64,000 bases of DNA from Liolophura sinensis (taxonomy: Eukaryota; Mollusca; Polyplacophora; Chitonida; Chitonidae), in the NCBI RefSeq assembly GCF_032854445.1, contig NC_088298.1:10591504-10655503 (forward strand). Direction: 5' to 3'. Below the pieces are notes generated by a model. The model searched no databases and was not told where the DNA came from. It was given only the letters and a program-made list of their open reading frames with translations. Both the position numbers and the translations under genes were made by a program. Of the stretch, positions 11,901-19,985 are shown piece after piece. The first letter of the stretch is position 1. The number at the start of each line of letters is the position of its first letter.

Positions 11901-14900
11901 GATGGTCGTGGGTTTCCCCTGGGCTATGCCCGGTTTCCACCCACCATAATGCTGGCCGCCATCGTATAAGTGAAATATTCTTGAGTACGGCGTAAAATGC
12001 CAATCAAAGAAATAAATCACACCTGGTCCATATACCTTAAATAAGTATTAATATGCACAAATGACGTTTGATGCACAAATTTCTACATGTAAGTACTGAA
12101 TGTGGCAAAGATGTTTTTTTACAACCTCTTAATTGACATTTGATCTGCAACTCAAATTTCTACCTGTAAATATTACAACGTGGATAGGCATAGTCACATT
12201 TGATTTCCATCTCTAAATTTCTGTAATAAATTGCTAAAATGTGAAGATGTTATAAATATCTAGTATCCAGTCTTAATAAGCATTTTAGCAATTAATGTAC
12301 TGACCCAAATCTGATTAATAAATCGCGGACGATAGATTTTGCCACGTGACTTTCAAACCCGTATAAACTGTAGATGTATGTACCATTATTTGATTATTGA
12401 AATGAACATTTGAAAAGGAAGTTGATGTTAAATTTGCAATGCTTTGGATTTTATGTAGTTTTTCGGCCTTGCATTAGAAGTATTTAAATATAGTACAGTG
12501 TATTTATATACATGTAGTATAGTGCTACCATGAATTACATTAATGAGTCAGTCCAGTGTCGGGTCACATTTAAGACTCAAAGCTTGGCTTTCAGCATTAA
12601 GGGTATTGTGCAACGACTGGTTGACCTGTATCAGTATAATGGCTTTGCCAGGGGGCCTTACGTGCCCTCGGTAGGTCATTTCAGTCAATGCAGCACTAGA
12701 TAAGATCGGTAGAAATCCGCCCTGTTACAAGAAGGCACATTACATGCACTCTAAGGATTCCTCTTATGATTAAAAAATTGTTAAGTATGATTCTCTTTCA
12801 CTCACTCACTCTCTCACTCACTCACTAATGAAGGTAATAACATGACCATGATGTCTGTGAACCCTCTAATTAAGAATACTACTATCAATTTATGAACTTG
12901 CTACATGTTGATAATATTTTCATCATCTTTATTAATCAACTTTTCTCTGTTTTTTCTCAGTTCTTCCTCCTCTGCTGCTACCATTATACTTCAACTATGA
13001 AATTCCGTACTTTTTGATAAGCCGCAGGAAATGGGGGGTAAGTTGCCCTTAGCATCTTATAATGAGACTATGGACCAATTGACCAAAGCAGGTGGATTTC
13101 AGATGGAATGATGGTTGTCATTTTAATTTGTGTCTATAGTTTACTTCTTTTTAGCGAGTTGCCTATATTCATCTGTCTGTAAAATCAGTCATAGTCGCAA
13201 CCAAAATCGCCTTTCCTTTTGTGACTTGTAACAACAAAAGCTTCGCACGTCGATATTTTGGAAATCCCTATTCTTGCAAAGATAAATGAAGTTAGAATAC
13301 TTTTCTGAAGTTTATAATGTTAAACTCCATGAGCCTTGTTTTCGGCACCTAAAAGTCGGCTGATGTCATCATTGTTCAGAAGTCAGTGGCATGCTGAATG
13401 TTGGGCGGAGCTTAATATGTTTGTATGAAGGATGACGCCAGTTACCAAAACCGCTATAGACTTTAATTTAAACCCTGTTTCTGACAGTGCCATATTTGAT
13501 GGTCTTGGTGTGGAAACCAGGTTTATGGAGTTTAACACTATGAATTAGAAAAAGTATTACAACTGCATTTTCCTTGTATAGACATACAAAATATTAATGT
13601 GTACAGCTTGTGTTGTTACATGTCACTAGGAAAAGGCTATTTTGGTAACGGCTATGACTGATTTTACAGACAGCTGAATATAGGAGACTGGCGAAAAAGA
13701 AAAAGGTTACAGTTATCAAAATAACCAGGATTTAATCCAACCTGTTATCTGATTGATTAATTTGTTGATGTTTTTGCACCTATATGACGATGGTCAATAA
13801 ATCACTGATCTTTGCCAGGTAGCGAACAAACCTCTGCACTTAAAGCCTTAACAGACACAACCAAAGCTGGATTTGAACCTGCGACCTGATTGGTCATGGG
13901 CTGATAGTTGTAGTAAAATACCACCCAGTCTTGTGTCCTCCTTCTACAAACATGTACATCTTGTATATTCTTGAGTAAATTGAGTCTTAACACACCAACT
14001 AATAGAATAGAATAGAAATAGAATTTACAAGAAAGGTCATTATTTTTTGTTCTGTTTTTTTTTTTACAGGAATTGGCATGGATGTTATCGTTTTTCCTAC
14101 ATTATTGTTTGTTATTTGGCTGTTTTCTGGGAGTTTGGGGAACTCTAGGCTTGTATCTGTTTGTCAGGTAAGGAGCTCAAATTGGCAGTTTGGTCAATGT
14201 AAATGAATTTCCATTGAATGATTATAGACTATAATGATAAATAAATTTCTTCTAAATGACAAATAAATTACCTTAAAGTGAGATAGAAATTGCTGATAAA
14301 TGACAAATAGAGTAACAGTGTCTCACAAAATCACTTATCTTCAAGGTTTGTTGGGAATAACAAAAAAGGGGATCTGATAGAAAGGGGTATAACTCCTGAA
14401 TATTTGTGAATTTAGTGCTTTTGGTTGAGTAGCCTCCCCTAGACCAAGCTGTGTACGCCCTGCTTTTGCGCAGTAGGCCATTGTACATTTTCTCAAATTT
14501 ATTATTTGTTTATTATTTGATTGGTGTTCTACGCCGTACTCAAGAATATTTCACTTATATGACGGCAACCAGCTTTATGATAGGAGGAAACTGGGCATAG
14601 CCCATTTATGGATGGAGAGAAAGCCAGCATGAGATGGACTTGAACTCATAGCGACAGCTTAGGTGGAAGGCTTCTGGGTCATTGCGCCACGCTGGCCTGC
14701 TAACCCTCTCTTCCACGAAGGCCGCCTACACAAAATTAATGTTTGCATATAATCAAGTACTACAGTAGTGTCCTGTCATAATCTCGTTACGTGCGATATT
14801 GCTCAGATTCCTGGAAAGCCATTGGTTCGTCTGGACAACTCAGATGAACCACATTCCCATGGCTGTGGAGCGTGAACAGAGACTCGACTGGGTGACCATG

Positions 14901-17695
14901 CAACTCAAGGCCACATGTAACGTCAAACAGTCCTGGTTCAATGACTGGTTCAGCGGACATCTTAATTTCCAGATTGAACACCAGTGAGTATTGAAATCAA
15001 AGTTTGGTTGTTTTTGTTTTAAATAGTGGTTTTTATTTATTTTCGAAGTTAGATGCAGCTTTGTGGTTAAATGGTATTGGTTAAAGGGGTACTTGCACTT
15101 TTTAATCGCTCTGACACATGAGGTATGAGTTAAATACCAGCTTTTTTGAGACTATGATCTCACTGCCTGTGGGACCTTGGTGACAGTAAACAGTCAACAA
15201 CCCTTTTGTCAACACTTGTGTAATCTAAGGTTTGTTGAAGATCACTTATTTACCACAATAATGGTGTGAATATGTGTACTTCAGATGTGGGAAAGTTTGT
15301 CAGTATCTTGCAGAAGGACTGGGGTTTTCCAAGGCACTGTGGTTTCCTCCACCTAAAACACTGGCCGTCTTCATATAATTGAAACATTTTCATCAACTCG
15401 TTAAACAATAATGAAATAAATACATATATATTTACTTCCTTATTTAAGTATTTTTCATCTGGTAGTATATACGACTCTTTTGATTTTTGTACATTATTTG
15501 AAGATCATTTCTCTGTAAACTGGGGGGCCTCCTCGGCTCAGTTGGTTAGCGCGCTAGCGCAGCGTAATGACCCAGGAGTCTCTCACCAATGCGATAGCTG
15601 TAAGTTCAAGTCCAGCTCATGATGGCTTCTTCTCCTGTTGTACGTGGGAAGGTCTGCCAGCAACCTGCGGATGGTCATGGGTTTTCCCCAGGCTATGCCC
15701 GGTTTCCACCCACCATAATGCTGGCCGCCGTCGTATAAGTGAAATATTCTTGAGTATGGCCTAAAACACCAATCAAATAAATAAATAAATCATTCTGTAA
15801 ACTGAAACACACATCAACATCTGTGACTGGAAAGCAGTAGTAGGCTACTATGTTAGACATGCTGACCTTACCTGCTGTACCTGCAATCAACTTATATAGT
15901 GTAGACCTACGCTTACTTTGTTTGCCTCTCTACTCAGTGCTGTGTTGATTGTAGCTAACATGGCAACATTTGCGTCTTCAACATATGTCATCATGGTAGT
16001 TACAATCAACTGCCACACAACGATTGCTTTGTGTAGCAGGGGCCAGGGGCCACTCAAAGTGATCGTAGGCTTAATTGATTGTAACTACCGTGGTGATATA
16101 TGTGATATATGTGAGAAACATACATGTATGTTGCCATGGAAGCTGTATAGTTCAAACCATCTCAGCCTTCAGTCACATTTTGCAGGAGGTTTAAAAGAGA
16201 GAGTTAATTTTTATTATTAACTTGTTGTCATTCTGTTTTTGCAGTTTATTTCCCACAATGCCGCGGCACAACTACCACAAGGTGGCGCCACTTGTACAGT
16301 CTCTGTGCCGAAAACATGGTCTGAATTACCAGTCAAAGGGGCTATTTGAGGCTTTCAAGGACATTGTTGTGTAAGTTTGACTTCTAAAAATGTTCACCTG
16401 TTACACTATTTCTTCAAAAATTTGGAACAGATATTGGTAGTGTTGAAAGTAGAATATTACATTTCTTTACCAGCCTTTTGGAACAGTAAATGTATGAGTA
16501 TGTTGTTCATTAGATGGTCTAACCATGTGAGAAAAAAGAAACTCCTGCTATCCCTGCTAGAATTACATATATATTGGCTGAAATGAGCAGACTAGGCGTT
16601 GCAAATTTTAGAAGAAATAGGGTAAACATTGCATGCCTTAGTGCTGTAAGTTTGACATTAACATTGTATGCCTTAATGCTGTAAGTTTGATTTATTTATT
16701 TATTTATTTGATTGGTGTTTTACGTCATACTCAAGAATATTTCACTTATATTACGGCGGCCAGCATTATGGTGGGAGGAAACCGGGCAGAGCCCGGGGGA
16801 AACCCACAACCATTACAACTTAATGCTGTAAGTTTGACATTAACATTGTACACCTTATACTGTAAGTTTGACATTAACATTGTAAACCTTATGCTGTAGT
16901 TCAGCTTAAACATTGAAGGCCTTAATGCTGTAAGTTTGACATTAACATTGTACACCTTATACTGTAAGTTTGACATTAACATTGTAAACCTTATGCTGTA
17001 GTTCAGCTTAAACATTGAACGCCTTAATGCTGTAAGTTTGACATTAACATTGTACACCTAAATGCTGTAAGTTTGACATCAGCATCGTACACCTTATGCT
17101 GTAAGTTTGACATTAACACTGTACAGCTTCATGCTTTCATTCAGGAAGTTGTTGCCTTTTAGCTGACTTGCATATCTAGTGTTATTCTCAAAGGATTGGC
17201 ATCCATTAACGGTGACCAGCAATATTTTGTGGACGTTCACAATTTGCGTATTGTGTTCATATTGTTCTGTTGTTTAACAGACTATAATTTCGGGTTATTA
17301 TCACCTGTAGTTCTTCCAAAGTTGTTCCTGTAATGTCCCGAAACCTTCCCATTATCTTTCACCTCAATGTCGGGTTGCTGCTGCACCATGCGAGTGAATT
17401 AAGGGTCCGGCTGCATGCAGTTTTGAACAATGAGAATGAAAGCCTTTCATTTTGCATACCATCTTCCCTGTTGATTGGCCAGCTCTCATTTTTAATTGAA
17501 ATAGACAACCGCTTTTGAATAAATGTGCATTGTATTGAAAATCCTCACAAAAATTAACAAATGACACTGATATCGCATTAACTAACTGCCTGTACCTGTA
17601 AAGAGATAAGTGGGAGAGTTAATATGTATTTACTTTCGATTTGCAGATCTCTGAAGGAATCGGGAGAGTTGTGGTATGAGGCATATCACATGTGA
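2721..17695 (+). CDS. FADS: front-end fatty-acid desaturase with N-terminal cytochrome b5 domain (11 exons)
   Basis: The joined exons 2721-2912, 4561-4656, 5916-6113, 7426-7527, 9492-9617, 11627-11687, 12961-13037, 14070-14167, 14807-14983, 16245-16370 and 17647-17695 give about 433 residues, close to the roughly 444 of vertebrate FADS1/FADS2. Residues about 15-80 form the cytochrome b5 domain with haem motif HPGG (48-51). The di-iron histidine boxes are HDFGH (170-174), HYQHH (207-211) and QIEHH (372-376); Gln heading the third box is the hallmark of front-end desaturases. Hydrophobic segments lie near 115-160, 252-275 and 285-316, as expected for an ER membrane enzyme introducing a double bond between an existing one and the carboxyl end. 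Regiospecificity (delta-5, 6, 8 or 4) cannot be read from sequence. The start is supported by an in-frame stop 12 codons upstream (2682-2684). All junction phases agree; intron 4 has a GC donor. Confidence 0.96.
3388..3740 (+). mobile_element. tRNA-derived SINE, family C, in intron 1
   Basis: The head has a Pol III A-box-like stretch (TGGCCACGTGGTTTAAGAG) and a B-box-like GTGGTTCAAATCTGA about 55 bp later, as in tRNA-derived SINEs. Its body differs from families A and B. The right boundary is estimated. Confidence 0.45.
4258..4345. repeat. short tandem repeat, about 25-bp units
   Basis: Three to four copies built on TTAATTAGGACTTAAAACCCC, lying in desaturase intron 1. No other feature is seen in the rest of intron 1. 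Confidence 0.7.
4561..4656 (+). CDS. FADS: desaturase exon 2
   Basis: 32 codons, acceptor TTCAG before GAT GCT TGG, donor GTAAGA after ACG GAA. Completes the cytochrome b5 fold ([10 protein letters not shown]) and begins the linker to the membrane part. Confidence 0.92.
4957..5305 (+). mobile_element. SINE family A with atypical 5' leader, left arm of an inverted pair
   Basis: From about 5077 the copy is ordinary family A (ATGACCCAGGAGCCTCTTACC to the AACACCAATCAAA tail). Upstream it carries a leader of about 120 bp (ACACTCTGAGTAACC ... GTGACTAATATG-type sequence) in place of the usual tRNA A-box head. The same leader is present in the inverted copy at 5341-5717, so it predates the duplication or defines a subfamily. 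Confidence 0.8.
5341..5717 (-). mobile_element. SINE family A with the same atypical leader, right arm of an inverted pair
   Basis: Reverse orientation, beginning with a TTTATT repeat tail, then the family-A body, then the same 120-bp leader seen at 4957. Together the two copies make an inverted repeat of about 350-bp arms separated by a short loop, inside desaturase intron 2. Confidence 0.85.
5916..6113 (+). CDS. FADS: desaturase exon 3
   Basis: 66 codons between TTTTACAG and GTGAGA. Encodes the linker and the first long hydrophobic region ([16 protein letters not shown] onward), ending VTAQ. Confidence 0.93.
6252..6345 (+). repeat. diverged copy of the end of exon 3 and its 5' splice site
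   Basis: The block CCCTCTCTCCCTGG.. GCTCAGGTGAGG.. CTCAATTATG repeats, 165 bp downstream, the end of exon 3, the junction CTCAG|GTGAG and about 70 bp of intron. The duplicated donor is still consensus-like. Reading on from exon 3 reaches a stop at 6186-6188 first, so use of this site would truncate the protein. Confidence 0.75.
6829..6965. repeat. minisatellite built on TGTTGCCTTCTTTAC
   Basis: About seven copies of TGTTGCCTTCTTTAC separated by TATACTA, TTCA or nothing, so units are about 15-24 bp. It lies in desaturase intron 3. The short open frames across it are by-products of the repeat. Confidence 0.9.
7426..7527 (+). CDS. FADS: desaturase exon 4 (GC donor)
   Basis: 34 codons from GCT CAG GCT GGC TGG, carrying histidine box 1 HDFGH. 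It ends TTG AAG and is followed by GCGAGT, a GC-type 5' splice site. Joining here to exon 5 restores the family sequence FLKGASADWW; no GT donor in the neighbourhood keeps that frame and alignment. Confidence 0.9.
7801..9166. repeat. 36-bp minisatellite in desaturase intron 4, about 38 copies
   Basis: Unit approximates GAGCTCAGGTTTTGCATACA plus AGTTGTTTCATGTACT. The variant AACAATTGTTTAATATATTG occurs at about 7946 and again at about 8448, so a block of roughly 500 bp was itself duplicated. Because 36 is divisible by three, long open frames of 12-residue repeats run on both strands; they are not genes. Confidence 0.95.
9253..9417 (+). mobile_element. tRNA-derived SINE-like element in intron 4
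   Basis: Has an A-box-like TTGGTGAGATGGTTAATG and a B-box-like ACAAGTTCGAATCCAGC, and ends in ACACCAATCCAAGAAATAA, reminiscent of the family-A tail. It does not fold into an intact tRNA cloverleaf by eye, so it is called a SINE, not a tRNA gene. Confidence 0.5.
9492..9617 (+). CDS. FADS: desaturase exon 5
   Basis: 42 codons from GGG GCC TCT to GTA GAG, followed by GTGAGT. Contains histidine box 2 (RHYQHH) and the conserved KPN. Its last 45 bases (from 9573) are the first unit of the 63-bp array that fills intron 5. Confidence 0.93.
9573..11297. repeat. 63-bp minisatellite carrying copies of the exon 5 end and its 5' splice site (about 27 units)
   Basis: Each unit reads approximately GATGCAGATGCTGTTTCTG, TTGGGAAAACAGCAACCTG, then TAGAGGTGAGTGGATGAGTG and TGAAG. 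Unit one spans the real exon 5/intron 5 junction. By eye 16 intronic units keep NAG followed by GTGAGT, three have AAAG followed by GCGAGT, and the rest are altered. In the exon frame every unit with GTGAGTGGATGA gives a stop, first at 9627-9629. The 63-bp period explains the long spurious open frames on both strands (up to 492 codons on the minus strand). Confidence 0.95.
11627..11687 (+). CDS. FADS: desaturase exon 6
   Basis: 61 bp, acceptor TTTCTTCAG, donor GTGAGT, ending in phase 1. Encodes [20 protein letters not shown], matching the GKKK..PYNHQH segment of animal FADS proteins. Confidence 0.92.
11754..12015 (+). mobile_element. full-length SINE family A with 13-bp target-site duplication
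   Basis: Starts with a tRNA-derived head: A box TGGCGCAGTTGG and B box GAGTTCAAGTCC. It continues through the CCACCATAATGCTGGCCGCC core to TTGAGTACGGCGTAAAATGCC and an A/T tail. It is flanked by perfect direct repeats ATCACACCTGGTC at 11741-11753 and 12016-12028, the mark of LINE-driven insertion. This is the best reference copy in the window. Confidence 0.93.
12545..12832 (+). mobile_element. SINE family B, head truncated, in intron 6
   Basis: Contains GTGCAACGACTGGTTGACC, GGCACATTACATGCACTC, TAAGGATTCCTC and AAAAATTGTTAAGTA, ending in a CACTCACTCACT tail. It matches the fuller copy at 24021-24345, which has the tRNA-like head. Confidence 0.8.
12961..13037 (+). CDS. FADS: desaturase exon 7
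   Basis: 77 bp after TTTTTTCTCAG; the first two bases complete a Val codon begun in exon 6. Encodes [18 protein letters not shown], a membrane segment; donor GTAAGT, phase 0. Confidence 0.92.
13136..13714. mobile_element. fold-back element with about 195-bp inverted arms in intron 7
   Basis: The left arm (about 13140-13337) and the reverse complement of the right arm (about 13520-13705) align over their whole length. Shared blocks include CTGTCTGTAAAATCAGTCATA, ACTTGTAACAACA-like sequence and GTTAAACTCCAT. The interior of about 180 bp is unique and non-coding. Long arms with a small centre suggest a fold-back or MITE-type DNA element. Confidence 0.8.
13735..14000 (-). mobile_element. tRNA-derived SINE-like element, reverse orientation
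   Basis: Read on the minus strand it contains a B-box-like GTCGCAGGTTCAAATCCAGC within a degenerate tRNA-like head. The body resembles no other copy here except a short TATTCTTGAGTA tail motif. Boundaries are approximate. Confidence 0.45.
14070..14167 (+). CDS. FADS: desaturase exon 8
   Basis: 98 bp after a long T tract and ACAG; donor GTAAGG, phase 2. Encodes a hydrophobic region ([17 protein letters not shown] and onward), the second membrane hairpin. Confidence 0.92.
14500..14728 (-). mobile_element. SINE family A, reverse orientation, diverged
   Basis: Begins with TTTATTATTTGATTGGTGTT, then CGCCGTACTCAAGAATATTTC and the family core, and ends near GCGCCACGCTGGCC, a decayed head. Lies in desaturase intron 8. 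The middle has a deletion relative to the copy at 11754. Confidence 0.85.
14807..14983 (+). CDS. FADS: desaturase exon 9
   Basis: 177 bp from acceptor ATTGCTCAG to donor GTGAGT. Encodes [18 protein letters not shown], then ATCNV and [12 protein letters not shown], the highly conserved block leading into histidine box 3. Confidence 0.94.
15290..15425 (+). mobile_element. old SINE family A remnant
   Basis: GTGGGAAAGTTTGTCAG, TTTCCTCCACC and CTGGCCGTCTTCATATAA correspond in order to the family-A body but are much more diverged than neighbouring copies. Its position just before a fresh copy at 15523 is coincidental. Confidence 0.55.
15523..15793 (+). mobile_element. full-length SINE family A with target-site duplication
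   Basis: The head CAGTTGGTTAGCGCGCTAGC, the body and the AATCAAATAAATAAATAAAT tail are all present. Direct repeats TCTGTAAACTG flank it at 15512-15522 and 15794-15804. Lies in desaturase intron 9. Confidence 0.92.
15955..16145. repeat. inverted repeat (hairpin-forming), intron 9
   Basis: The left arm CATGGCAACAT..CATCATGGTAGTTACAATCAA is matched in reverse by TTGATTGTAACTACCGTGG .. ATGTTGCCATG. Arms are about 55-65 bp with gaps and the loop about 55 bp. It could be a small MITE; no known miRNA was recognised. Confidence 0.6.
16245..16370 (+). CDS. FADS: desaturase exon 10
   Basis: 126 bp after TTTTTGCAG. Its first base completes the second His of QIEHH, followed by [18 protein letters not shown]. 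Donor GTAAGT, phase 2. Confidence 0.94.
16640..17130. repeat. minisatellite in intron 10, about 32-40 bp units
   Basis: Repeats of AATGCTGTAAGTTTGACATT followed by AACATTGTACACCTT, with a higher-order pattern (a 95-bp block recurs at about 16825 and 16920). A family-A SINE has inserted into one unit at 16689. Confidence 0.9.
16689..16816 (-). mobile_element. SINE family A, 5'-truncated, inside the minisatellite
   Basis: TTTATTTATT tail, TTGATTGGTGTTTTACG, then TCAAGAATATTTCACTTATA and part of the body up to AACCCACAACCATT. The flanking CTTAATGCTGTAAGTTTGA on both sides is consistent with a target-site duplication, although the repeat array itself also supplies such matches. Confidence 0.88.
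17647..17695 (+). CDS. FADS: desaturase exon 11 (terminal)
   Basis: After GATTTGCAG, encodes the C terminus [16 protein letters not shown] and a TGA at 17693-17695, equivalent to the SLKKSGELW..AY end of animal FADS proteins. Confidence 0.93.
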
Positions 17696-19504
17696 GCTGA
17701 CCATAGAGAAACAAAAAATTTAATTATTATAAATTGTTCAAGATTTTTATTGGAATTTGTGTTTGCATTGAAATAGAAAGCTTTTGACTGATTTTTACGC
17801 CATGGTCACGAACATCCGTGAGTTGACACGAATCTGGATGAGATCACAAAGCTATTGTTTACAGTCACACTGGATCTGCCAATTTTTATTGATTCAGTTT
17901 TAATTCTGAAGCTGTCCCTAACATGTTGGATGTACAAGTGTATACTACTTACATTTCTTCAGTGAGCATGAATGTTGTGTGATCTAGGATGCAGTGATGA
18001 AAGATTTAAGAAGACATTAATAATGTAGACCTATTCTACAAGCTAGGCTAAAACCACCACAGACAGCCTAGGAGTTAGCCACTAGTCTGCCAGGAGTTTG
18101 CCCATGGTGTGGAATGAGCAGTAAAGACCAAATATCCCGTTTGGTTTGTCTTCATCATACATACAGGCAATAGCAATAAGGATGTCCTGAAATAGGACAC
18201 TGCCTTGGTTGAGTAGGACACTGCCTTGGTTGAGTAGGACATTGCTTGGTTGAGTAGGACATTGCCTTGGTTGAGTATGACACTGTTTTGGTGAGACGGC
18301 ATTGTTAACTTTAAATGACTATCTTGTTTCCTCATATAGGAAATTTCCATGGGAGAGTTGTGTCCCATAGTCAGTAGTTTTTCTGGAAGCCAAGACTGTT
18401 TATCCAACATGTCCAATGAAGTAGATGCTCTGCTTTTTTCATTTTAGCCAATTTCTCTTTATCTGCGGGCTACCATTAAAAGGAAATCTACCTGTGTTCA
18501 ACAAAAATGTATGGAAAATCTTGCTAAGATGGCCACATGAAAAGTCTAGCCCCGCTTGTACCTCGATCTGCCCAGTAGATGGGTGTAGGGGTCAGCAAGG
18601 TGTTAACCTGGACTCAAATACATAAACACATGTAAATTACATTAGATATGCACTCTCAGCATTCCAGGGGAGGCAGTAGTAGAACACTTAAAGCCTGCTA
18701 CAAGTGTGATAAGGGTGAGCTTGGTTGGGCATGGAGAGGTTGCATGTGACATCATCACCTTGGCAGAGCAATAGCCAGGTTAGCCATGTTGGAGGCCTGT
18801 TAACCTGAGCTGCTATAGCCACAGTACTCCAATATGGCTACCCGCAGTACATGTAATTCATCCAACCTTCTATATATCACAGAAAAGCTTTAGCCTCAGG
18901 TTAGTTTCCTATTAATTTTCACATTCATGTATTTTGTGATGCATATGTGATGCATATGTACATCTTGATGCACAGCATCAGATCCAACTTGGGTTCACTG
19001 CAATATTTTTGTTAATTATTGTACTTGTTTCATAACCACTTTTCTCCGGTGAATTGTTACTGTTTATTTGATTGTAACTAAATATTGAAGCGATATTTTA
19101 CCTGTAGACTAAAAGGAGATTGTGGGCAAGTTTCCTTGTAATTTGAGTATAAAACACAAATTCACCCTGACTTCAGGTTTTAAAAGTGGGTGCTGAATTG
19201 CTTTCATTTGACTGCCATCATAATTACATTTTGCCAAGAATCAAGCTTTACAAATGTTGTTTTTAACTCATTATCCAATGAAGTAAAATTTGACTTTGTA
19301 CATATATTGTGATCTTTATAGTGCTAATTTATGTGAAAACAAAGGAATTTTTTTATTGTGTTTGCTTTTTTTTATCTTAACATTTCATGAACTAAAGTGT
19401 TTTTATGTATACAAAATACAAATAGCATAGTTTATTTTCAGTGTGTACATGTATACATATTACAGTCTTTTGGTTAAATTGAACTATTGTGTTGCTATTA
19501 CTTA
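17696..19504 (+). other. desaturase 3' UTR and flank
   Basis: Begins just after the TGA. No canonical AATAAA was found in this stretch by eye, so the end of the transcript is not located. It contains a short tandem repeat at 18190-18300 and T-rich DNA near 19330-19380. No other gene is seen. Confidence 0.45.
18190..18300. repeat. tandem repeat, about 21-bp units, five copies
   Basis: Units of GGACACTGCCTTGGTTGAGTA with small changes. The minus-strand open frame across it is a repeat artefact. Confidence 0.85.
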
Positions 19505-19985
19505 GACAATTGGATAGCAATAGTTAGCATGGCAGTAGTTACTACCACCAGCATACCAGTAGTTTACCACCAGTATACCAGTAGTTTACCACCAGCATGC
19601 CAGTAGTTTACCACTAGCCTGGCAGTAGTTTACCACCAGTATACCAGTAGTTTACCACCAGCATGCCAGTAGTTTACCACCACAAGCATACCAGTTGTTT
19701 ACCACTAGCCTGGGAGTAGTTCACCACCAGTATACCAGTAGTTTACCACTAGCCTGGCAGTAGTTTACCACCAGTATACCAGTAGTTTACCACCAGCATG
19801 CCAGTAGTTTACCACCACAAGCATACCATTTGTTTACCACTAGCCTGGCAGTAGTTCACCACCAGTATACCAGTAGTTTACCACTAGCCTGGCAGTAGTT
19901 TACCACCAGCATACCAGTAGTTTACCACCCACATGCCAGTAGTTTACCAGTACTTTACCACCGACATGCCAGTAGTTTACCACTG
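19505..19985. repeat. minisatellite of about 22-bp units
   Basis: Repeats of CAGTAGTTTACCACCAGTAT and variants (CATGC, CTAGCCTGG), about 21 copies with a higher-order pattern of three or four units. Confidence 0.92.

Noticed and set aside
11790-12020. Recurrent small proteins beginning MTQESLTNA and their minus-strand counterparts
   Set aside because: They are translations of SINE family A and recur wherever a copy lies.
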